Shown: positions 1-5,461 of the stretch, in pieces
How positions within the stretch are numbered: position 1 is the stretch's first letter
Layout of the letters: the number at the start of each line of letters is the position of its first letter
NCBI GenBank assembly: GCA_030043815.1
Contig: JASHWX010000042.1
Span: forward strand, 1 to 5,461
Origin: Candidatus Rhabdochlamydia sp.
GTDB taxonomy: Bacteria; Chlamydiota; Chlamydiia; Chlamydiales; Rhabdochlamydiaceae
Direction: 5' to 3'
Length of the DNA: 5,461 bases
Made by a program: the position numbers and the translations under genes
The notes under the pieces: generated by a model
The model's input: the letters and a program-made list of their open reading frames with translations, nothing else
What the model was told of the DNA's origin: nothing
The model's database searches: none

Positions 1-90
1 CCGTTCCAGCTCAAGGGGGATCGGGGAAGCCTCGTTTTCCGAGATCCCGAGTATTTCCATCACCTGGTGCTGAAAATCGGTTGTTGTCAT
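1..90 (-). CDS. 5' end of an unidentified gene, partial (first 30 codons)
   Basis: An ATG at 90-88 opens a frame that stays open to the window edge, giving 30 residues that begin MTTTDFQHQVMEILGISENE and continue with a Pro/Leu/Glu-rich stretch. The start codon directly follows the TAA stop (93-91) of the upstream 161-residue gene, with no bases between, so the two are very probably co-transcribed and translationally coupled. The ribosome site is weak: only a CAGG-like stretch about 7 nt upstream, inside the end of the preceding gene, which also fits coupling. There is no signal peptide or membrane segment in the visible part. I do not recognise the family. Because the upstream gene looks like a type III secretion filament protein, a cognate small chaperone is one possibility, but 30 residues cannot decide this. 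Confidence 0.6.
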   Translation of the reverse strand, partial: MTTTDFQHQVMEILGISENEASPIPLELER

Positions 91-576
91 TTAACGGCCT
101 GCTGTTTTCCTGATGATCGATGCGATGTGATCTTCTGCTTCTTTAAGCACTTGGCGTGCATTTTCAGTCATCTGAGAGCGGTCTTCGTATTTGTTATTGA
201 TCTTCATCAAGTTTTCGTTGAGGTCGGCTGCGAGCATTTTCAACTCTGCATCCAAGCCCTGAAGCACTGTATCAATTTCATCTTCGGACTTAAAATTATA
301 GGTCTTATTGTCATCGAAAATCGAAGGATTGCGCTCGTAAACGCGATCGATGATATTTCTCATCTCTTCATCGCTCGAAAAATCCGCCTTTTTATCTTTC
401 TTCTTGCCATGCGTGAGCTTGTTGACGAGATCGTTGATCATTCGGATATCGTTGTTCGAAGCGCTCAATTTATCGATCAATCCATTGAGCTCAACCTCGC
501 GTGCATCGAAGTATTTCATATAGCACTGCGTCATCTCGAGGCCTAAATTATATCCGCAAGTGTTTACCTCTGACAT
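91..576 (-). CDS. Small helical protein, possibly EspA/SseB-like type III secretion filament protein
   Basis: A complete 161-residue frame with ATG at 576-574 behind a strong Shine-Dalgarno site and TAA at 93-91. The protein is charged and predominantly helical, without a signal peptide or membrane segment; cysteines are at 7 and 18. The visible architecture is an N-terminal helix (about residues 11-55), a Lys-rich linker (GKKKDKKAD, 57-65), an acidic middle (66-100) with a short predicted strand or loop around 83-96, and a long C-terminal amphipathic helix (about 100-157) containing NENLMKINNKYEDRSQM. EspA and SseB, which form the extracellular filament or translocator-associated sheath of some T3SSs, have the same order: helix, variable polar middle with DE-rich start, long C-terminal coiled-coil helix, in 190-200 residues, and lack a Sec signal. 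That comparison is from memory and of architecture, not a search hit. Alternatives are a needle-tip-like or other helical secreted protein, or an unrelated coiled-coil protein. Coding reality is well supported; function is not. Confidence 0.85.
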   Translation of the reverse strand: MSEVNTCGYNLGLEMTQCYMKYFDAREVELNGLIDKLSASNNDIRMINDLVNKLTHGKKKDKKADFSSDEEMRNIIDRVYERNPSIFDDNKTYNFKSEDEIDTVLQGLDAELKMLAADLNENLMKINNKYEDRSQMTENARQVLKEAEDHIASIIRKTAGR

Positions 577-580
577 GATT

Positions 581-588
581 TCACCTCT
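581..588 (-). promoter_or_regulatory. Strong ribosome binding site of the 161-residue gene
   Basis: Read on the minus strand the sequence AGAGGTGA (588-581) lies 4 nt before the ATG at 576. It matches the anti-Shine-Dalgarno complement AAGGAGGTGA except for one position, and it fixes this ATG as the start. The tamB start and the downstream partial gene have much weaker sites, so this gene appears built for independent, efficient translation. Confidence 0.8.
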
Positions 589-619
589 TTATAAATTTAT
601 TTTTTGGTCACCGATTTAA

Positions 620-648
620 AGCATATCAAAAACCGCTCATTTAAACAA
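620..648 (-). promoter_or_regulatory. Possible sigma70-type promoter for the 161-residue gene
   Basis: On the minus strand, TTGTTT (648-643) and TATGCT (625-620) are separated by 17 nt, the preferred spacing. The -35 box matches TTGACA at 3 of 6 positions and the -10 box matches TATAAT at 4 of 6. Transcription would start near 613, giving a leader of roughly 35-40 nt that includes the strong Shine-Dalgarno site. The location between the tamB hairpin and the next gene is where a promoter is expected. AT-rich DNA yields such matches easily, so this is a candidate only. Confidence 0.35.
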
Positions 649-715
649 TCTTAACAAATATTTGAGAATTGACTCCTTAAGAAGCTCATCCCTAAAGTGG
701 GGTATAAGAAAATTA

Positions 716-786
716 GCAGGATAATAGGATTGATAGGATAGAAGAATCATTTCTTTCTTTTTATCCTGACTATCCTATCATCCTGC
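716..786 (-). repeat. Long imperfect hairpin made of AGGAT repeats, possible tamB terminator
   Basis: The left arm (716-746) and right arm (756-786) are inverted copies. Paired blocks are GCAGGAT (716-722 with 780-786), ATAGGAT (724-730 with 772-778) and AGGATA (735-740 with 762-767), extended by A/G pairing with T around 741-746, leaving a loop of about 10 nt. Each arm carries three AGGAT motifs at 8-9 bp spacing (718, 726, 735; complements at 763, 772, 780). On the minus strand the structure starts 17 nt after the tamB stop and is followed by TAATTTTCTTAT, a broken T-tract, so it could end tamAB transcription; the plus-strand flank (787-806) is also T-rich, so it could act in both directions. 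The internal periodicity is more than a terminator needs and suggests a dispersed intergenic repeat element, though no second copy is in this window. Confidence 0.7.
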
Positions 787-803
787 TTAATATTTATTTT
801 CTT

Positions 804-3800
804 TTAGTAGCTTGCTGTCCATTTGAGGGAAAATTTGCCTTCTTGCTGTTCTTGGGTCTCGGCTTGGAAGACGAAGCCTTTGGGAAGGTCGACCTCGACG
901 ATGACCTGGCTGCTGGTGGCGCTCTGGGAGAGGGTGATCATGACCCCGCGTGTGAGGTATTTGCCGATCTGGAGGGCGACCTCGTCGGAGCCGGGGTGGG
1001 ACCCGATGCTGAGCCGGTCGATACCGATGGTCTTGCGGATGGTCTCCATCATGTCGGGGCCTGCATTGCCGGAGATGCTGACCAAGGTGCTGGCGAGCAG
1101 GATCTTTTCAGGGTGGGTAATATCGGAAATATCTTTATTGAACAGGATACGGGCGAGGATCGAGCTTGTGGGCATGTTCGGGTTGGATTGAAAGAAGAGG
1201 CGAGGGGAGGTGAGGGGGCCTCGCATCATAGCGGTGATGGTCAAAGAGGGCAGGTCGAGCGTGCCGCTGATATTGAGATTAGCGGATGGGACGGGTTTGT
1301 CGTTAAAGACGATCTCCCCTTCCGTCAATTTGAAGATTTTGCCAGAGAAGCGGTATTCCCCTTTGACCAATTTCAAGGTGCCGTTGGCGGCGATGTTGGT
1401 ATCGGCGCCGGTGAGGTGGACATGCCCTTCCAATTCCGCATTGACGCCTTGGCCTTCAACGAGGACATTTTTTTCCGCCGTGAGCTCCAAATCAAGATGG
1501 AAGGTAAATCCTTGGCTTGGCTGGACCCTCGATTGGAAAAAGGGGGTATTCACATAAGTGACAGGGAGATTGGGGATTTCGTAGGGAAGATGCTCATCGA
1601 GCTGGATCAAGGCTTTATCGACGAGGAGATTGCCTTGGGCGTCCATGCGATGCAGATTGCCGGTAAGGTAGAGCGGGCCTGTCAAATGGGCATCGATCAT
1701 GTCGAAGCCCACGGCATGGAGATTTGTCAGCTCTGCATCGAAGGCGTAAGGAAAATTTTCTTGGGGTTTTAGGGCAAGGCTCCCTTCCATCGAAAGGGTG
1801 CCGTCTTCACCATCATTCGCTTTGAGCGCAATGAGGCGGATGTTTTGATTTTCCGCTTCAAAATCGGCGTTGATCCCTTTCAATGAAATTCCCGTGAAAT
1901 AGTTTTCATAAGTTCCATTTTGCCATTCGATTTTGCCTAAGAGGGAAGGATCGGCGAGTGTCTTGGAAAGATAAAGGCGAGTGGAGATAAGGCCTGTGAA
2001 ACTGTTCGTGCCGAGATTGATGAAATCAAAGAGATCTTCTAACTTCCCTTCAGAGACAAGCTCTGCCGATGCGCGTTGATTGGAATCGAATGCGATCTTT
2101 AATGGGTAGAGATGATAGGCACATGGCAAAGAGGCGGTGAAATCGAGGAACTGGCCAGCGGAGGCGTGAAGATCTGTGAAAATTTGCAAAACGTTGTGAT
2201 TGAGATGGGCTTGCAGCGTGCCTCTTGCTCGCAGAGGCTCTTTTTTTCCATAGTGCAGCACGCTGGACTCTTCGAGGGCAGCATTCATGCTGCCCTCAAG
2301 ATTTTCGGGCGTCCCATCGATGTAGCCTTTGCTGGAAATCGAGCCGTTCAGTGTCCACCTAGGCTTAATCACGCTGAATATTTCTAGCGGGAAATGCTCG
2401 AGTTCCCATTTTCCAAGCGATTTTACGGGGCTCAAATCAAACGTCGTGTAAAGGCGCCCTTTGCCGATGTGAAAATCGAATTGGCTTAAACTCATGCTAT
2501 TGGGACCTAGCTGATACTCGCATGGAAATTTCAGCGCAAACGGTGTATTGGCGAGGTCTCCAAACAATTGCATCAACTCCAAATTGAAGTAGGATTTTTC
2601 GCAGTGCCAGAACCCTTTGGCAAAGCAATGAAAAGGGTTTTCCATTCTCCCTTCAACATCGAGAAAAAATGGCCAATTAAGTTCATCTGAGTTTGTTCCG
2701 AAGTTGAGCCGCGTCAGGTAGATGCGCGGCGAGAAGAATTTTTCCACAAGAAGGTTGAATTGGCCGCGAGGGTCCTCGAATGCATTCGATATCTTAGCGC
2801 TGATGGTCAAATCGTCTAAGAGCATATCGCGATAACGCCAATTTTTGCCGATGAGAACAATTTGCACATTTTGTTCATCGGCATTGGGCTCAAGCCGCAC
2901 CTCGGCAGCGAGACTTCCCCCTAAATTTTGTTCATGAGCAAGAAATGCAAATCGGTCGAGATGATGCACATTGGCAAATAAACACCCGTCAAAGAGGCGG
3001 CGCGCCTCGCTGTAATTGACATAGCCGCTCATTGTCCCATCGGGGAAATCAAGGGTGAAATCCGTGAGCGAAAATCCTCTTTTTGGAAAATAAATAAAAG
3101 CAAAGGCATTCTCAAAAGGAATTTGCGCGTCCTTGGAAGAGAGTTTGAATTCACCTTCCCAATGGCCTGCTTTTAGGCTGCCCTTGATAAGTCCTTGGGA
3201 AGTATTCATCGCAAATTGCTCGAGCAGGGCATTTCGGGTTGCGAAAGACAATTTAAAACGCCCGTCTTGGAGCATCCCTTTGCCGTCCATCTTTCCCGAG
3301 CAAAGAGGGGAAAGCAGCGAGAGGTCCGGAAATGAGAATGCTGCCAGCAAGCTGCACTTTTCGATATCAGAGGAAAATTGCCCTTTCCCTTTGATCTTGA
3401 TCAAGTCGCTTGACAGCATGAACTTTTGAACATAGCACTGCTCACCTAAGGAAAATTGCGTTTTTAATTTCCAAGTGCGATCGAGCATTGGCGCGCCTTG
3501 AACTTTCGCATCGGCAAGCACGCCTTTGAACTCTCCCGAAATGGGGCTTGCGATTGGCTCATGAGAAAGGAGCTCATCCCAAGAGTTCCATGGGCCTTTC
3601 AAACGAAGTTCAGCGGCGAGACGCCCTGAGACTTGCTTGAGCGGCAGAGTCCCAAGACGCGTATCGAGTTGCAATTCGATGAAGTTCTGCTTTTGATCTC
3701 CGATAATGGTCCCGTCAAAGAGCATATCATCTCCTTTGAGGTGGGCATGCAGCGCAAAGTCAGTTTTATCGATCCTGCCGCCGCCTGTAGCAGAAAACTG

Positions 3801-4220
3801 CAAATCATCCACAGTGAATCGATCGATTTCAAAGTATTTAATGGAAATAGGGAAAGGCAGAGATGCGAGATCGCTGAATTTAAATACGGGTGGGTTTGAT
3901 TTTAAAAGATATTCTGCAGTGTCAATATGCAGGTAGTCGATCTCCAGTTTGCCGTTGATCAGAGGCAAAATGGCAATCCTCAATTTCAAGCCGGACAACT
4001 TTAAATCTTGCCACTCTGCGTGCGCAATCTTCCATGTGAAAGGAAGCCTGCCGCCGACATCTGTGATCGATGCATGAATATTCATTTCACTCAGGCGGGA
4101 AACGAGAATCTTTGCAATCTTTGTTTTCACAGTTTTTGTCTGCAGCACAGCAAAGAGGATGCAAAAGAGGATCAATAACGAGATGAAAAATATCCCGAAG
4201 AAGCGCATCGTTTTTATCAT
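804..4220 (-). CDS. tamB: TamB-like AsmA-family translocation and assembly module protein
   Basis: A complete 1138-residue frame from ATG at 4220-4218 to TAA at 806-804. TamB is the inner-membrane-anchored, periplasm-spanning subunit of the translocation and assembly module; its long beta-rich groove is thought to carry lipids or unfolded outer-membrane proteins to TamA. The sequence shows a single N-terminal membrane anchor (about residues 7-27, preceded by Lys and Arg), the family-typical early segment with GGRLP, FTWKIAHAEW and LPLINGKLEIDYLHI (56-100), about 700 residues of repetitive beta-strand sequence, and a C-terminal TamB/DUF490 domain. The latter has the order expected from E. coli TamB: GEYRFSG..GEIVFND, then PTSSILARILFNKD, RKTIGIDRLSIGS and IGKYL (about 1085-1089), ending in an aromatic Tyr. 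E. coli TamB has 1259 residues, so this one is somewhat short but intact. It starts 2 nt after the tamA stop; the only AGGA (4238-4235) is 14 nt from the ATG, so coupling to tamA is likely. Met5 (4208) is an alternative start. Third-position GC rises sharply near the 3' end. Confidence 0.93.
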   Translation of the reverse strand: MIKTMRFFGIFFISLLILFCILFAVLQTKTVKTKIAKILVSRLSEMNIHASITDVGGRLPFTWKIAHAEWQDLKLSGLKLRIAILPLINGKLEIDYLHIDTAEYLLKSNPPVFKFSDLASLPFPISIKYFEIDRFTVDDLQFSATGGGRIDKTDFALHAHLKGDDMLFDGTIIGDQKQNFIELQLDTRLGTLPLKQVSGRLAAELRLKGPWNSWDELLSHEPIASPISGEFKGVLADAKVQGAPMLDRTWKLKTQFSLGEQCYVQKFMLSSDLIKIKGKGQFSSDIEKCSLLAAFSFPDLSLLSPLCSGKMDGKGMLQDGRFKLSFATRNALLEQFAMNTSQGLIKGSLKAGHWEGEFKLSSKDAQIPFENAFAFIYFPKRGFSLTDFTLDFPDGTMSGYVNYSEARRLFDGCLFANVHHLDRFAFLAHEQNLGGSLAAEVRLEPNADEQNVQIVLIGKNWRYRDMLLDDLTISAKISNAFEDPRGQFNLLVEKFFSPRIYLTRLNFGTNSDELNWPFFLDVEGRMENPFHCFAKGFWHCEKSYFNLELMQLFGDLANTPFALKFPCEYQLGPNSMSLSQFDFHIGKGRLYTTFDLSPVKSLGKWELEHFPLEIFSVIKPRWTLNGSISSKGYIDGTPENLEGSMNAALEESSVLHYGKKEPLRARGTLQAHLNHNVLQIFTDLHASAGQFLDFTASLPCAYHLYPLKIAFDSNQRASAELVSEGKLEDLFDFINLGTNSFTGLISTRLYLSKTLADPSLLGKIEWQNGTYENYFTGISLKGINADFEAENQNIRLIALKANDGEDGTLSMEGSLALKPQENFPYAFDAELTNLHAVGFDMIDAHLTGPLYLTGNLHRMDAQGNLLVDKALIQLDEHLPYEIPNLPVTYVNTPFFQSRVQPSQGFTFHLDLELTAEKNVLVEGQGVNAELEGHVHLTGADTNIAANGTLKLVKGEYRFSGKIFKLTEGEIVFNDKPVPSANLNISGTLDLPSLTITAMMRGPLTSPRLFFQSNPNMPTSSILARILFNKDISDITHPEKILLASTLVSISGNAGPDMMETIRKTIGIDRLSIGSHPGSDEVALQIGKYLTRGVMITLSQSATSSQVIVEVDLPKGFVFQAETQEQQEGKFSLKWTASY
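2274..2297. repeat. Perfect 11-bp inverted repeat inside tamB
   Basis: GAGGGCAGCAT (2274-2284) and its exact reverse complement (2287-2297) are separated by 2 nt. It lies in the coding sequence of tamB, where it encodes EGSMNAAL from residue 642. In RNA it would form a tight stem of about 10 bp with a 4-nt loop. No T-tract follows on either strand, so it is not a terminator. It may be chance or a small mRNA structure. Confidence 0.6.
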
Positions 4221-4222
4221 AT

Positions 4223-5461
4223 CTAGAACATTTGTCCTATGCTCACTAATATTTTGTAAACAGGATCAAAATCTTTCCTGCGATCTAAAGGAAAGGCCAA
4301 ATCAAGCCTAAACGGCCCCATCGAAGTAAAAAAGCGTAAGCCGAGGCCTGCAGATTTATACCATTTTTCATGAATCGTCGGAAGAGCAGTCCGGTAGACC
4401 GATCCCAAATCGAAAAAAGGAACAAGCCCAATCGACTCCGTCACTCTAAAACGGGTCTCGAACGTGAGATAAATAGCCGATCTGCCCCCGATGGGCTTGC
4501 CATGTTCAAGAGGGCTGACTGTCTGATAACGATAGCCGCGCAAATCTTCTTCAGACCCCCCTAAGAAACGCTTGCACAAAGGGATGGACACCAGCCCATT
4601 GCTCAAGATAAATCCATAAGTGAGCTTTTCTGCGAGAACCACTCTCTCTTTTTCATCTAAAGGCTGGTAGAAGGCGCCGGTGAATTGCTGAGTCAGATAG
4701 ATCCCCTTGGGGATCGCCAAGTCGATTGCAGGAGTTGCCGTATATTCGAGTGTGATGCCGCGGGTTGGGTTGAGCAAGTGGTTGGCCGTGCTATAGCGCA
4801 AATAAATCGGCACCTCAAATAACCAAAAATTGCCATTTTGCGCGCTGTCGGTGACAAAAAGCCGTTCTCCTTTGAATCCGAGGCCCCCGCGCAGCCTTTT
4901 GTTAATGGTCCGCTCGAAACGGTCCAAAATGCTGTAAGAGCGCATGGAATAGGCTTTCGTAAGCGATTCATGGGCCGCTTCGGCTTGCGCGATCATGTCT
5001 TGGTCTAAGCGAATGAAATTCGGATGAAGGTAATAAGCCACCCCTGTTTGGCTGATCCGAGTGATGTCGCCTTGGAAACTCAACGTGCGCCCCATCCCGC
5101 CGACATTGTAATTCGCCCATCCAAACGTAAAACCTGGGCCGAAGACCGTTTGATAGCTCACGCCGAGATTGATCTTGCGATGGCGCGTCTCATGCACCTC
5201 GATCTTTAGCGGAAGCTCCCCATTGGAGTTTAGCGATTCTTCATGCGTGATCAACACCGAGCTGAAAAGCCCTGAGTCGATCAGTGTTTTTTGCGTCTTT
5301 TCGATCTCGCGGCTGTCATAGGGCTGACCTTCTTTCCAATCGAGTTTTTGTTCAATGTAGAGCGGCTTGACCCGTTTTGTTCCCACAATCGAAGTCGGCC
5401 CGAATGCCGCTTTTTCACCTGTCTTTACATCGAGCTTAATCCGGACTGTCTTCGTGTCGCC
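4223..5461 (-). CDS. tamA: TamA-like Omp85-family outer-membrane assembly protein, 5' end missing
   Basis: The frame is open from the window edge to TAG at 4225-4223, giving 412 C-terminal residues; the signal peptide and the first POTRA domains lie outside. Numbered from the first visible codon, residues about 4-97 form the last POTRA domain (VRIKLDVKTGEKAAFG, then KEGQPYDSREIEKTQKTL and DSGLFSSV), followed by LGVSYQTVFGPGFTFGW, the entry to the beta-barrel. The barrel carries FLGGSEEDLRGYRYQTVSP (from 299), with the Omp85 loop-6 RGY signature at 308-310, then GKPIGG, the strand VPFFDLGSVY, and GPFRLDLAFPLDRR. The protein ends KILVSIGQMF: alternating hydrophobic residues with a terminal Phe, the beta-signal read by the BAM complex. 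Immediate coupling to tamB separates it from BamA, which shares the fold but usually neighbours skp or lpxD. Full TamA is about 580 residues with three POTRA domains, so about 150-200 residues are probably missing here. No truncation or frameshift is visible. Confidence 0.9.
   Translation of the reverse strand, partial: GDTKTVRIKLDVKTGEKAAFGPTSIVGTKRVKPLYIEQKLDWKEGQPYDSREIEKTQKTLIDSGLFSSVLITHEESLNSNGELPLKIEVHETRHRKINLGVSYQTVFGPGFTFGWANYNVGGMGRTLSFQGDITRISQTGVAYYLHPNFIRLDQDMIAQAEAAHESLTKAYSMRSYSILDRFERTINKRLRGGLGFKGERLFVTDSAQNGNFWLFEVPIYLRYSTANHLLNPTRGITLEYTATPAIDLAIPKGIYLTQQFTGAFYQPLDEKERVVLAEKLTYGFILSNGLVSIPLCKRFLGGSEEDLRGYRYQTVSPLEHGKPIGGRSAIYLTFETRFRVTESIGLVPFFDLGSVYRTALPTIHEKWYKSAGLGLRFFTSMGPFRLDLAFPLDRRKDFDPVYKILVSIGQMF

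Noticed and set aside
67..546. A 159-codon open frame on the plus strand, antisense to the 161-residue gene.
   Set aside because: There is no ribosome site before it, its composition is rich in Cys, His, Phe and Ile as expected from the complement of a Lys/Glu/Asp-rich gene, and the minus-strand gene has a strong Shine-Dalgarno and coupled neighbour.
669..697. A plus-strand promoter-like TTGACT with a weak -10 (CTAAAG) 17 nt downstream.
   Set aside because: The -10 box is poor, the next element downstream is the hairpin, and no supported plus-strand gene follows.
718..784. The repeated AGGAT/ATCCT motifs considered as a small CRISPR-like array.
   Set aside because: The repeats are only 5-7 bp with 8-9 bp spacing and are arranged as an inverted pair; there are no unique spacers and no cas genes.
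843..1772. A 309-codon open frame on the plus strand, antisense to the 3' part of tamB.
   Set aside because: Its product is an unnatural Gly/Asp/Glu-rich composition typical of a shadow frame, it coincides with the GC-rich part of tamB where antisense stops are rare, and the minus-strand product has clear TamB domain motifs through the same stretch.
4700..4715. A 7-bp perfect inverted repeat (GATCCCC, TT spacer, GGGGATC) in tamA.
   Set aside because: It is short, lies within coding sequence for IPKGI, has no T-tract or operator context, and is of a size expected by chance.
4223..5386. GTG at 5386-5384 as the real start of the Omp85 protein.
   Set aside because: The frame continues upstream for 25 more codons to the window edge with sequence that completes the first strand of the POTRA domain, so the GTG is an internal Val and the gene is simply cut by the window.

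Overview
The window reads as chromosomal DNA from a diderm (Gram-negative-type) bacterium. All four supported genes lie on the minus strand, so transcription runs from high to low coordinates. The main evidence for an outer membrane is a tamA-tamB pair: an Omp85-family beta-barrel assembly protein followed by its long inner-membrane-anchored AsmA-like partner. Sampled lines range from about 40% GC in the 5' part of tamB to about 60-70% GC in its 3' part. An environmental chlamydia-like or other host-associated lineage would fit a TamAB locus next to a possible type III secretion (T3SS) operon, but this is a guess and nothing here fixes the taxon.

Layout in transcription order: (1) 5461-4223, the C-terminal 412 residues of a TamA-like Omp85 protein, whose 5' end is outside the window; (2) 4220-804, a complete 1138-residue TamB-like protein starting 2 nt after the tamA stop; (3) 803-577, a 227-bp intergenic region holding a long imperfect hairpin built from AGGAT repeats (716-786), a possible promoter (about 648-620) and a strong Shine-Dalgarno site (588-581); (4) 576-91, a soluble helical protein of 161 residues whose architecture resembles EspA/SseB-type T3SS filament proteins, a tentative call; (5) 90-1, the first 30 codons of another gene that begins directly after the stop of the previous one.

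TamA and TamB are expected to work together in the envelope. TamB spans the periplasm from an N-terminal inner-membrane anchor, and its C-terminal domain meets the TamA POTRA domains at the outer membrane. Known roles of the family are assembly of some outer-membrane proteins and, for AsmA-like proteins including TamB, lipid movement between the membranes. The two genes after the hairpin look like a separate transcription unit. If the EspA-like reading is right, they would be a secreted T3SS structural protein and possibly a partner or chaperone.

The points most worth a second look are the EspA-like small gene, the AGGAT-repeat hairpin, and a sharp rise in GC at third codon positions in the 3' part of tamB.
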